In this document: one piece after another, positions 1 to 7,081 of the stretch
How positions within the stretch are numbered: the first letter of the stretch is position 1
Layout: each line of letters begins with the position of its first letter
Assembly (NCBI GenBank): GCA_040235395.1
Contig: JBECKS010000026.1
Coordinates: forward strand, 1-11,876
DNA from: JBECKS01 sp040235395
Lineage (GTDB): Bacteria > Pseudomonadota > Gammaproteobacteria > Pseudomonadales > JBECKS01
Direction of reading: 5' to 3'
Length of the DNA: 11,876 bases
The notes under the pieces: generated by a model
Seen by the model: the letters and a program-made list of their open reading frames with translations, nothing else
Database searches by the model: none
Told to the model about the DNA's origin: nothing
Program-made: the position numbers and the translations under genes

Positions 1-150
1 AAAAAAGATTTTGTTGCTGCCAATAAATTAAAATGGAAAACAATCTGTATTGAGCGAGCTGAAAAAGTGCATCAGCATAAAATACTGGATGACGCATATA
101 AGGCAGATCTGTATGTGCACTCATTGGTAGAGTTAGAGGCTATTCTTTAG
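1..150 (+). CDS. C-terminal end of an unidentified protein, possibly HAD-like (5' truncated)
   Basis: An open frame runs from the first base to a TAG at 148-150 and encodes the last 49 residues of a protein whose start lies outside the window. The tail contains WKTICIER followed later by ADLYVHSLVELEAIL. The pattern of a hydrophobic strand and then an 'AD.yv.sL.EL..iL' ending resembles the C-terminus of HAD-superfamily phosphatases and related nucleotide-sugar enzymes, but the fragment holds no catalytic motif, so the family call is tentative. It is co-directional with the sugar aminotransferase 46 bp downstream and probably belongs to the same surface-polysaccharide cluster. The frame itself is convincing because it stays open to the window edge and stops just before the next gene. 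Confidence 0.6.
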   Translation, partial: KKDFVAANKLKWKTICIERAEKVHQHKILDDAYKADLYVHSLVELEAIL

Positions 151-151
151 T

Positions 152-196
152 CCGGTAAAAAGAAAAAGTAAAAGTAAAGGTAAAAAGAGATCTTCT
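152..196 (+). promoter_or_regulatory. A/G-rich leader and ribosome binding site of the aminotransferase gene
   Basis: The short gap between the first two genes is almost purely A and G with scattered T, built from imperfect repeats of GTAAAA (155-188). An AGAGA at 186-190 lies 6 bases before the ATG at 197 and is the best Shine-Dalgarno candidate. There is no room for a terminator, so read-through from the upstream gene is likely. Confidence 0.4.
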
Positions 197-1390
197 ATGG
201 AAGAAAATAACTTCGCAAATTGGCCAAGTTTTTCACAAGAGGAAGCAGATAAAGTTTCCGAGATTTTGTTAAGCAATAAGGTGAATTACTGGACTGGCGA
301 CCAATGCAGATCTTTTGAAAAAGCCTTTGCTGAGTTTTGCGGCGTGCAATACGCCGTTGCACTTGCTAATGGTACCGTAGCGCTAGACCTTGCCTTGAAG
401 GCTTTGGGTATTGGTGAGGGCGATGAGGTCATCGTGACGCCACGAACATTTATTGCCTCGGCTTCCTGTATTGCGTTGGCAGGTGCGGTGCCGGTGTTTG
501 CTGATGTTGACAGAAATACTCAGAACATCACGGCGGAATCCATTTCAAAAGTCTTGTCACCGCGCAGTCGCGCCATAATTTGTGTGCATCTTGCTGGAAT
601 GCCCTGTGATATGGATGCCATTCTTGAACTTGCTAACAAACACAATCTTTATGTGATTGAAGATTGCGCCCAGGCGCACGGAGCGCTTTATAAAGGCAAG
701 CCTGTGGGCAGTTTGGGTGATGTGGGTTGCTGGTCTTTTTGTCAGGACAAAATCATGACCACCGGTGGTGAGGGTGGCATGGTAACGACTAACAATAAGT
801 CGCTTTGGTCTTTTATGTGGAGTTACAAGGATCATGGTAAAAGCTGGGAGGAAGTGTATGAAAAAACACATCCGTCTGGATTTCGCTGGTTGCACAATAG
901 CTTCGGCACCAACTGGCGCATGACTGAAATACAGGCCGCCATAGGTCGAATTCAATTAAAACGGATGCCAGAATGGCATTCGGCACGTTTGGCTAATGCT
1001 CAAGGCATCTGGAGCAAAGCGGCTGGTCTGAAGGGTTTGCGCATGCCAGCGATTCCAGAGTGGGCTGAACATGCAGCGTATAAATGTTATGTGTTTGTAG
1101 AGCAGGCTGAACTGGCACAGGGCTGGAACCGTGATCGCATCATGGAGGAAATCAATCAACGCGGAATACCTTGTTATTCCGGTTCCTGCGCCGAGGTTTA
1201 TAAGGAAAAAGCTTTTGATAAGACCCAGAGTGATGGTCGAACATGGCGTCCGCGAGAGAGATTGCCTGTGGCAAAAGAATTAGGTGAAACGAGTTTGATG
1301 TTTCTTGTGCACCCTACCTTGACCCCGAAGGAGCTTGACCTGACTTGTCAGGTTATCGAGGATGTGATGACACTAGCAGTATCAAGCTGA
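197..1390 (+). CDS. DegT/DnrJ/EryC1/StrS-family PLP-dependent sugar-nucleotide aminotransferase
   Basis: This 397-residue protein has the usual length for the family that transfers an amino group, normally from glutamate, to a keto-sugar nucleotide. Visible family marks are the N-terminal substrate/PLP region with ALANGTVALDLALKALGIG (about 56-74), DEVIVTPRTFIASA, the IEDCAQAHGA motif in which D156 and Q159 would contact the cofactor ring, and SFCQDKIMTTGGEGGMV, in which K185 is the predicted Schiff-base lysine. The later NWRMTEIQAAIGRIQL segment is also typical. The ATG at 197 has a purine-rich binding site 6 bases upstream. The stop is 17 bases before the dehydratase start, so the two are almost certainly one operon. 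By analogy with PglE/PglF-type pairs it would aminate the dehydratase product. The exact sugar (C4 or C3, GlcNAc-derived or other) cannot be read from sequence. Confidence 0.93.
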   Translation: MEENNFANWPSFSQEEADKVSEILLSNKVNYWTGDQCRSFEKAFAEFCGVQYAVALANGTVALDLALKALGIGEGDEVIVTPRTFIASASCIALAGAVPVFADVDRNTQNITAESISKVLSPRSRAIICVHLAGMPCDMDAILELANKHNLYVIEDCAQAHGALYKGKPVGSLGDVGCWSFCQDKIMTTGGEGGMVTTNNKSLWSFMWSYKDHGKSWEEVYEKTHPSGFRWLHNSFGTNWRMTEIQAAIGRIQLKRMPEWHSARLANAQGIWSKAAGLKGLRMPAIPEWAEHAAYKCYVFVEQAELAQGWNRDRIMEEINQRGIPCYSGSCAEVYKEKAFDKTQSDGRTWRPRERLPVAKELGETSLMFLVHPTLTPKELDLTCQVIEDVMTLAVSS

Positions 1391-1407
1391 ACTTAGCGGA
1401 AGTAACA

Positions 1408-3285
1408 GTGAAAGAATATCTACGTTTATGGCATGTAAGAGTTCTCGCCTGGCCACGTTGGGCGAAGAAAGCTGTGATGATTACAGCAGATGCAATAGCG
1501 TTTCCGGTCATTCTGTTGTTTGCCTATATGCTTCGCCTCGACATCTGGCCATATGTTCCAAAAGACTTATGGATGCTGGCGGCAGCTCCGGCATTGTCTA
1601 TTGCCGTACTTTACATGCTGGGCACCTACAACATGGTAGTGCGTTTTATTGGCGCTGAAATGGCGGTCACCATTGCGAAAGCCATGTTTGTTTCTTCTGC
1701 CTTGCTCGCAGCTCTTGCCTATATGGTGCCTGCCGAGTTTGTGCCACGCTCGGTTCCTTTTATCTATGCAGTACTGGGAGCCTTATATTTAAGTGCTAGT
1801 CGAACAATTGCGCGCCGCTATTTGTTGTGGGCCAGTGAAAAGAAAAGTGATCGTAAACTGGTGGTGATTTACGGTGCGGGTAGTGGTGGTATTCAGTCAG
1901 CTTCTGCAATGATAAATGCGGGTATTTATCAACCCGTTGCGTTTGTTGATGACAATCCCAATCTGCACAAGCAGCTGTTATTGGGTTTGCCTGTGACTAG
2001 CCGTAAAGGGCTGGAAAACCTGATTGAAGAGCGTCCCATTGAGGCGGTGTTATTGGCTATGCCTTCGGTATCCCGGCAGCAGCGTATGGAAGTAGTTAAC
2101 TTTCTGGAAACCCTTAATGTACCGGTTAAAACCATTCCCGCTATTGCCGACATCATGTCTGGCAAAGCACGTATTGAGGAAGTGCGTGATGTAACGCTGG
2201 AAGAGTTGCTCGGACGAGATCCTGTTTCACCGAATCAGGACTTGCTGGAGTTGGCTGTTAAAGAAAAGCATGTGCTGGTGACTGGCGCTGGTGGTTCCAT
2301 TGGTAGTGAATTGTGTCGCCAGATTCTTCGTTTGCATCCTAAACGTCTAGTTTTGCTGGAAGTCAGTGAGCTGGGTTTATATTCCATTGAGATGGAGTTG
2401 AAAGCTCTTTGTGAGGAAAATGGAATTGAGTTGAGCGCAGTGCTTGGATCGGTAACCGACAATCAACTGCTTTCATCTATCCTCGCCGATTTTGAAATAC
2501 ATACGGTTTATCATGCTGCTGCCTATAAACATGTTCCCATGGTTGAGCAAAATGTCTGCTCAGGTGTTAACAATAATGTATTAGGGACACTAGCAATTGC
2601 CAGGGCAGCTGAACTTGCGGGTGTAGAGCGTTTTATTCTGATTTCTACCGACAAAGCAGTGCGTCCTACCAATGTCATGGGTGCAACTAAACGTATGGCA
2701 GAAATGGTTTTGCAGGCTTTGGCTGAAAATGGCAGTAAGACTATTTTTACCATGGTACGTTTTGGCAATGTGCTGGGATCGTCCGGTTCCGTAGTACCTT
2801 TGTTTCGTGAACAGATTCGCCGTGGAGGCCCTGTTACCGTCACCCATCCTGATATTATTCGTTATTTCATGACCATACCCGAAGCAGCACAGTTGGTCAT
2901 ACAGGCGGGGGCCATGGCGCGTGGGGGCGAGGTTTTTGTGCTGGATATGGGCGAGCCGGTGCGCATACTTAATCTGGCAAACACCATGATTCATTTAATG
3001 GGCTTGTCGGTGAGAAATGAACAAAATCCGCAAGGTGATATTGAAATTAGTTTTACAGGCTTGCGTCCCGGTGAAAAACTGTTTGAAGAATTGTTGATAG
3101 GTGAGGACAGCCAGCCAACTGATCATCCGGCAATTTTGCAGGCACATGAGGAGCTATTACGTTGGTTGGAAATGGAAGAGGCGATAGTTCGCTTGATAAA
3201 ACATTTAGATGAGAGCAATGAACTTGCTATTCGTAAGTTGCTTCAGGAAGTTGTTACCGGTTATCAGCCTGCACAGCATGGTTGA
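1408..3285 (+). CDS. Membrane-anchored NDP-sugar 4,6-dehydratase, PglF/WbpM/CapD type
   Basis: From a GTG start this is a 625-residue protein, the normal size for the large membrane-bound class of UDP-GlcNAc 4,6-dehydratases. The GTG is chosen because GGAAG at 1398-1402 lies 5 bases upstream; a TTG at 1345 in the same frame would overlap the aminotransferase. About four hydrophobic segments (roughly 22-43, 53-73, 84-107, 115-130) form the anchor. A first Rossmann-like domain follows with YGAGSGG (155-161), then the catalytic SDR domain with TGAGGSIG (292-299). The active-site stretch STDKAVRPTNVMGATK has T414, D415, K416 and M424 where small soluble homologues have tyrosine; this methionine is a hallmark of the large PglF/WbpM group. 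RPGEKLFEELL (553-563) is also conserved. It should create the 4-keto-6-deoxy sugar used by the neighbouring aminotransferase for glycan or O-antigen synthesis. The specific sugar is inferred, not shown. Confidence 0.93.
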   Translation: MKEYLRLWHVRVLAWPRWAKKAVMITADAIAFPVILLFAYMLRLDIWPYVPKDLWMLAAAPALSIAVLYMLGTYNMVVRFIGAEMAVTIAKAMFVSSALLAALAYMVPAEFVPRSVPFIYAVLGALYLSASRTIARRYLLWASEKKSDRKLVVIYGAGSGGIQSASAMINAGIYQPVAFVDDNPNLHKQLLLGLPVTSRKGLENLIEERPIEAVLLAMPSVSRQQRMEVVNFLETLNVPVKTIPAIADIMSGKARIEEVRDVTLEELLGRDPVSPNQDLLELAVKEKHVLVTGAGGSIGSELCRQILRLHPKRLVLLEVSELGLYSIEMELKALCEENGIELSAVLGSVTDNQLLSSILADFEIHTVYHAAAYKHVPMVEQNVCSGVNNNVLGTLAIARAAELAGVERFILISTDKAVRPTNVMGATKRMAEMVLQALAENGSKTIFTMVRFGNVLGSSGSVVPLFREQIRRGGPVTVTHPDIIRYFMTIPEAAQLVIQAGAMARGGEVFVLDMGEPVRILNLANTMIHLMGLSVRNEQNPQGDIEISFTGLRPGEKLFEELLIGEDSQPTDHPAILQAHEELLRWLEMEEAIVRLIKHLDESNELAIRKLLQEVVTGYQPAQHG

Positions 3286-3442
3286 TTTTTCTGAGTGTTT
3301 AATTTCTGTATGGGTGAGAGTAGCTCGTGGCTCGGGATTTGCTATGAGTCTAGTTTTTCATTTTAAACAAGATTTGATTTCGCCTTTTACGGCGACTTAC
3401 TTTTTGTATCGACAAAAAGTAAGCAAAAAACTTTTGCCCTGC

Positions 3443-3569
3443 GAAAGTTCTAATCCTTCATCACTGGCAAACACAAGGTGCGCCCAGAATCGTTCCCGAC
3501 GATGCTGGGCTCAATTTTCATCCATGAAAATTGCCCCTGATGTTTGCAGGCGTTCTTCAGGGAACTTTC
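3443..3569. repeat. Nested inverted repeat with two hairpins at its apex (inside the 500 bp element)
   Basis: GAAAGTTC at 3443-3450 pairs perfectly with GAACTTTC at 3562-3569, and GCCC (3436-3439) can pair with GGGC (3573-3576) outside it. Within lie two compact hairpins: 3482-3510, an 11 bp stem with one mismatch (GCCCAG/CTGGGC and ATCGT/ACGAT) around a TCCCG loop, and 3512-3533, a perfect 10 bp stem around CC. Together they would form a branched, cloverleaf-like fold in RNA or extruded DNA. It lacks tRNA features. Confidence 0.65.
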
Positions 3570-3644
3570 AACGGGCATTGTGTTTCTTCGACCGCAATCT
3601 TTGTAAAACAAAAATCTTACTTAGTTGTATGATGTATGAGTGCC

Positions 3645-3778
3645 AACCCCTTCACCGTTTCTGAAGCTGAAACTTGCGCAGAAAAAAGGGGTTTAAGCGC
3701 TAGCTAAAAAGCGACTATAGGGAGCGGTTCTAGCGCGCCCCATTTTTTCAAGAAAGGAGAAGGGAGTCGCGAAGCGAC
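3645..3778. repeat. Second hairpin group inside the 500 bp element
   Basis: Three stems follow one another: AACCCCTT (3645-3652) with AAGGGGTT (3686-3693), enclosing GTTTC/GAAAC (3657-3661, 3669-3673); GCGCTAG (3697-3703) with CTAGCGC (3730-3736); and GTCGC-GAA-GCGAC (3766-3778). All are perfect in the stated stems. None is followed by a clear T-run, so they look like repeat architecture rather than simple terminators. Confidence 0.6.
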
Positions 3779-3901
3779 CTTCAGGGTCGGTGAGAAGTTT
3801 CTTTGCGTACTTTCTTTTGAAAGAAAGTACGTCGCCTATAAAAGGCGAAAACAATTCTTGTTAAGAAATAAGATTTAAACTCATTGCGAGTTAATAGTTC
3901 T

Positions 3902-3923
3902 TGTCATTTTCGTAGGAATGACA
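3902..3923. repeat. Short palindrome after the CoA-transferase gene, possible terminator or dispersed repeat
   Basis: TGTCATT and AATGACA form a perfect 7 bp stem around an 8-base loop, starting 7 bases past the stop of the minus-strand CoA-transferase gene. Read on the minus strand it begins TGTCATTCCTACGAAAATG, reminiscent of the GTCATTCC...GGAATGAC palindromes scattered in many proteobacterial genomes. There is no T-run after it in either direction, so a terminator role is weakly supported. Confidence 0.4.
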
Positions 3924-3930
3924 GAAAACC

Positions 3931-5136
3931 TCACTCCACATCGCCATTTTTTTTCATCTGCTCAATTTCACTTTCCGAATAACCCAGCGCCAGCAGAATA
4001 TCATCTGTATTTTCCCCTACAGCTGGCGGCCTGACCGGATTAAGCACGTCTGTTTTTTCCAAGCGAAAAGGCGCTTTGCTTACTGGGGCTTTGTGAGAAA
4101 GTTCTGGTGCATCGATTTCAACTTGCAAGCCCATAGCTTTTACTTGGGGGTGATCAATGGCTTCTTGCATATTCAGGATTGGGCCTGCAGGCACTGACAT
4201 TTCACCAAGAATTTCCAGTACTTCATCGTTAGTGCGATCAAGAAACCACGGTTGAATTTCTTCACAAATACGATCACGCTGCTGACCACGTTTGTCATCA
4301 CTGTTGATGGATTCATCTTCTAACCATTCTTCTTTACCCAAGGCTTTGGCTAGGCGTGCGAATAAGGCATTACCCACCACGTGCACAATTACATGACCAT
4401 CTTTAGTTTTATAAACATCAGAAGGGCCAGAGGTTTGTGAACGGCTTCCACTTGGAACACGATTGATTTGTGTTGCGCCCTGTTCGCACAAGTTAGGTCC
4501 AAAAACAGAAATAGCACTTGCTAATAAACTTGCTTCCACTTTCTGTCCTTCGCCCGTGCGCTCTTTGTGCCAGAGTGCGGCAAGGGTGCCCATGGCGGCC
4601 GTCATCGCAGTACTGTTATCCACATAAGCTGCTGAAGTCTTCACGGGTTCTCCGGGAAAGCCAGTGAAGAACATGGTGCCTGACATGGCTTGCGCGATTC
4701 CATCAAAGCCTGCTTTTTGAGCCCAAGGTCCTTCACTGCCTAATGCCGTTACCCAGGTAAAAATAATATCGGGCTTAATAGCTTTCAGGCTGTCATAGTC
4801 GATGCCCATTTTTTTCAAACCCGCTTCGGGCATGTTGGCTAACACTACATCTGCGCTTTCGATTAATTGTCGCTGTATCTTCTGCCCGAGTTCGCTTTTA
4901 GGATTCAGACCAATCACTTTCTTGAGAGAGTTATTCTGGTAGAACATGCCGCCATCACCTTCGCTACCATCTTCTTTGTGAAAGAGTGGTGAGACATAGC
5001 GATCTTCACTGCCGCCAAATTTTTCAATGCGAATCACTTCTGCGCCAAGGGTTGCTAATAGCCAGCCAGCATAAGGCCCTGCAATATAGCGTCCAAAATC
5101 AATAACGCGAATGCCTTTTAATAAAGAATTATTCAT
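3931..5136 (-). CDS. CaiB/BaiF family III CoA-transferase
   Basis: A full-length 401-residue member of the family that moves CoA between carboxylic acids through aspartyl-CoA intermediates (formyl-CoA transferase, carnitine CoA-transferase, and the related alpha-methylacyl-CoA racemases). The start reads LLKGIRVIDFGRYIAGPYAGWLL, then GAEVIRIEKFGG with ED-R, the standard N-terminal signature. D173 in AAYVDNSTAMTAAMG is the predicted catalytic aspartate, followed by the GEGQKVEASLL motif. The C-terminus has the usual GENTDDILLALGYSE. The ATG is preceded by AAGGAAA at 6-base spacing. It starts 28 bases after the rsgA stop on the same strand, so it is probably co-transcribed with rsgA, although no functional link is known to me. 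The acid substrates cannot be predicted from the sequence. Confidence 0.92.
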   Translation of the reverse strand: MNNSLLKGIRVIDFGRYIAGPYAGWLLATLGAEVIRIEKFGGSEDRYVSPLFHKEDGSEGDGGMFYQNNSLKKVIGLNPKSELGQKIQRQLIESADVVLANMPEAGLKKMGIDYDSLKAIKPDIIFTWVTALGSEGPWAQKAGFDGIAQAMSGTMFFTGFPGEPVKTSAAYVDNSTAMTAAMGTLAALWHKERTGEGQKVEASLLASAISVFGPNLCEQGATQINRVPSGSRSQTSGPSDVYKTKDGHVIVHVVGNALFARLAKALGKEEWLEDESINSDDKRGQQRDRICEEIQPWFLDRTNDEVLEILGEMSVPAGPILNMQEAIDHPQVKAMGLQVEIDAPELSHKAPVSKAPFRLEKTDVLNPVRPPAVGENTDDILLALGYSESEIEQMKKNGDVE

Positions 5137-5164
5137 AAGTTTTCCTTTTTATTTAATCAGACCT

Positions 5165-6208
5165 TTACTTAATAAGACCTAGCTGTTCTGCCAAGGCAAG
5201 GTAGTTCTGGTAGCGCAATTCTGGAATTTTACCTTCATTTACGGCTTTGCGAACTTCGCAATCGGGTTCTTTGTCATGAACGCAGTCTCGAAACTTGCAA
5301 GGCGTGGTGATGTTGGCAATTTCCCTGAAGGCTTTTTGTAAGGTGTTTAGATCAACATCATCCAGATCAAAGTCGCGAATACCAGGTGAATCAATGACGT
5401 CACCATGATTTTTCAATAAATACAAACGCGAACTGGATGTGGTGTGCTGGCCTAAACCACTTCGTGCAGAAAGCCCCTGGGTTTTAATTTCATTGTTTCC
5501 AAGTAATGTTTTTATGAGTGAAGATTTTCCCACGCCTGACTGACCAATAAACACACTGCTTTGTGTGCTGAGTTTCTGTTCCAGAACGTGCATTTGTTCG
5601 GCATTGTTTTTTGAGCAGGGAAAAATTTCTTCAACCACTTGTGAGTAATTTTCTTTCAGGAAGTTTAGAAATTTTTCTGCACCTGCTAAATCCGATTTAT
5701 TGAGAATGATTTTTACAGGTAAGTTCAATAATTCGCAGGCAGCAAGATAACGATCAATTACCACATCGGCGGTATGAGGTTCGCAGGCAAGTACTAGAAA
5801 TACCTGAGTGATGTTGGCTGCAATGATTTTCTGCTGCCCGCGTTTGTCAATACGAGCAAGTAAACTTCTTCTTTCGCAAAGGCTTTCAATAACACCGCGG
5901 TCTTCGTCGGAATCATTAATTTTACTCCAGATAACATGATCACCTACTACCATGTCAGGAATGTTTGCGCGAATGTGGCAAAGGTAAGTTTTTTCGGAAA
6001 GAAAATGATTCTCTCCCTTTTCGTTAAAGCTGCATTCAAGCAGTTCCACCTGTTTGCCATGACGAGCAATGATGAGGCCGCTATGGTGTTGTGCTTCTTT
6101 TTGAAACCCTTCAATCTCTTGTTCGTTTTGAAGGAGACGCTGCTTTTTTTCATCCTGGATTTTTTCAATCCGCCAGCGCTGTCTTCTTGTTAATTTTCGT
6201 TGTGACAT
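5165..6208 (-). CDS. rsgA: RsgA, ribosome small-subunit-dependent GTPase
   Basis: RsgA (YjeQ/EngC) is a circularly permuted GTPase that helps late maturation of the 30S subunit. In this 347-residue form the order is a basic tail (SQRKLTRRQRWRIEK), an OB-fold RNA-binding domain (to about residue 115), the G domain and a zinc finger. The permuted motif order is visible: NKSD (G4, 170-173), then GQSGVGKSSL (G1, from 222), the GLGQHTT segment with H255 (switch I/G2), then DSPG (G3, 273-276). C304, C309, H311 and C317 form the zinc site. The frame is open for 28 further codons upstream (to 6292), but the ATG at 6208 is chosen because family members begin with this short basic tail. Its ribosome binding site is poor. 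It is divergent from orn, as in E. coli. Confidence 0.95.
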   Translation of the reverse strand: MSQRKLTRRQRWRIEKIQDEKKQRLLQNEQEIEGFQKEAQHHSGLIIARHGKQVELLECSFNEKGENHFLSEKTYLCHIRANIPDMVVGDHVIWSKINDSDEDRGVIESLCERRSLLARIDKRGQQKIIAANITQVFLVLACEPHTADVVIDRYLAACELLNLPVKIILNKSDLAGAEKFLNFLKENYSQVVEEIFPCSKNNAEQMHVLEQKLSTQSSVFIGQSGVGKSSLIKTLLGNNEIKTQGLSARSGLGQHTTSSSRLYLLKNHGDVIDSPGIRDFDLDDVDLNTLQKAFREIANITTPCKFRDCVHDKEPDCEVRKAVNEGKIPELRYQNYLALAEQLGLIK

Positions 6209-6316
6209 GTAAAGAATTAATGAAAGCTTTGTCTGTTTAAGATAGTGTTTATAATAGTGCAAAGTATCATTGAGCAGAAATACAAAACTCAAGTTTATAA
6301 GGGCAGGGGAAAGATA
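6209..6316. promoter_or_regulatory. Divergent rsgA/orn promoter region
   Basis: This 108 bp gap must hold promoters for both genes. On the plus strand a perfect TATAAT lies at 6250-6255; a TTGTCT at 6229-6234 is the best -35 match but leaves only a 15-base spacer (TTTGTC one base earlier gives 16). Transcription of orn would start near 6262. AGGGGA just upstream of the orn ATG is a good ribosome binding site. I could not settle a convincing promoter for rsgA. Confidence 0.5.
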
Positions 6317-6862
6317 ATGAGTGATCGTGTCAGTAATTTAATCTGGATTGACCTTGAAATGACAGGGCTTGAGCCTGAAACAGACAGGATAATCGAGATT
6401 GCTACGATTGTGACGGATTCACAGTTGAATGTGCTCGCACAAGGCCCTGTAATTGCAGTGCATCAAAGTGACGAACTCATTAACAGCATGGATGAGTGGA
6501 ACACGCGCACTCACGGACAATCGGGTTTAACCGATAGGGTTAAGCAAAGTGAAATCTCAGAAGCTGATGCTGAAAAACAAACCATCACTTTTCTGGAACA
6601 GTGGGTGGATAAAGGTGTTTCGCCCATGAGTGGTAACAGTATCGGACAGGATCGTCGCTTTCTTGTGAAGTACATGCCCAAGCTGGAAGCTTACTTTCAT
6701 TATCGTAATCTGGATGTCAGCACTCTGAAGGAACTGGCAAGGCGTTGGGCGCCCGATGTGATGGAAGGCTTCCAGAAAAAAGGATCACATCAAGCGTTGG
6801 ATGACATTATTGAGTCCATTGAAGAGCTTAAATACTACCGTGAGCATTTCCTTAAGTATTAG
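6317..6862 (+). CDS. orn: Oligoribonuclease
   Basis: Orn degrades short RNA oligomers (nanoRNAs, including pGpG from cyclic-di-GMP turnover) to mononucleotides in the cytoplasm, and is essential in many gammaproteobacteria. The 181 residues equal the E. coli length. The DEDDh exonuclease residues are all present: D12 and E14 in WIDLEMTGLEP, D112 in GNSIGQDRRF, H158 in SHQALDDI, and D163. The frame is open back to 6245, but the ATG at 6317 follows AGGGGAAAG and gives the family-typical MSDRVSNLIWIDLEMTG start. It lies divergent to rsgA, the conserved gammaproteobacterial arrangement. In E. coli glycine tRNA genes come next; here an inverted-repeat element follows instead. Confidence 0.97.
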   Translation: MSDRVSNLIWIDLEMTGLEPETDRIIEIATIVTDSQLNVLAQGPVIAVHQSDELINSMDEWNTRTHGQSGLTDRVKQSEISEADAEKQTITFLEQWVDKGVSPMSGNSIGQDRRFLVKYMPKLEAYFHYRNLDVSTLKELARRWAPDVMEGFQKKGSHQALDDIIESIEELKYYREHFLKY

Positions 6863-6869
6863 GAACCCC

Positions 6870-7081
6870 TTAATAACTAGCTGCGTTGTTGCTACTGCGT
6901 CGCCTAAGAGCGCCTACTTTTGGTAAAAATATTTTCAAAATGCTCATTTACTACGTGTCACTTATTGTAGGAAAAGTCCGCTTTCTCAAATATTTTTGTG
7001 ACCTACATGGATGTAGGAAATGCCAAAGGCTCGTTTGGAACGAGCCTGGCCCTTGTATCAACTGCCTCGCTGACGTTATTT
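6870..7081. repeat. Imperfect inverted-repeat element of about 210 bp between orn and the ykgJ-like gene
   Basis: The ends are imperfect inverted copies: TTAATAACTAGC...GTTG on the left matches the complement of CAAC...GCTGACGTTATTTAA on the right. Closer to the centre AAAAATATTTT (about 6925-6936) pairs with CAAATATTTTTG near 6987-6998. The right arm carries two exact hairpins: CCTACAT-GG-ATGTAGG (7002-7017) and AGGCTCGT-TTGGA-ACGAGCCT (7027-7047). The 65-codon open frame across it has no family features and is rejected. It fills the space where E. coli carries tRNA-Gly genes; no tRNA is visible here. The left edge is 8 bases past the orn stop and the right edge 15 bases before the convergent gene's stop, so it could also act as a two-way transcription barrier. 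The 8 bp GC-rich stem has no following T-run. Confidence 0.6.

Larger units (their letters stand above)
3363..3864. repeat. Non-coding element of about 500 bp with long terminal inverted repeats (MITE-like)
   Basis: The ends at 3363-3434 and 3794-3864 are imperfect inverted copies of each other over about 70 bp; both contain, reading inward, ACAAG, TTTCGCC, GGCGAC, TACTTT and AGTA. Each end is itself two adjacent hairpins. On the left these are 3381-3394 (CGCC/GGCG) and 3396-3423 (perfect 12 bp stem, ATCG loop). On the right they are 3833-3847 (CGCCT/AGGCG) and 3806-3831 (perfect 12 bp stem, TG loop). The interior is packed with further hairpins and has no credible gene; the open frame reaching to 3664 is a by-product. 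No transposase is present. TTTAAAC occurs at 3362-3368 and 3874-3880 but does not abut both ends, so I do not claim a target duplication. It fills most of the gap between the dehydratase and CoA-transferase genes. A mobile, non-autonomous origin is an inference. Confidence 0.75.

Noticed and set aside
1345..1407. Upstream TTG start for the dehydratase
   Set aside because: It would overlap the aminotransferase by 46 bases and has no binding site, while the GTG at 1408 has GGAAG at good spacing.
3209..3664. Open frame of 151 codons overlapping the dehydratase end and the 500 bp element
   Set aside because: It starts inside the dehydratase gene, runs through the hairpins of the repeat and shows no family motif; it is a chance frame through repeat DNA.
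3362..3880. TTTAAAC on both sides of the 500 bp element as a target-site duplication
   Set aside because: The right copy is separated from the repeat end by 9 bases while the left overlaps it, and the heptamer is simple AT-rich sequence.
6209..6292. 28-codon N-terminal extension of rsgA
   Set aside because: It would run into the orn promoter region, and RsgA proteins begin with the short basic tail encoded from 6208.
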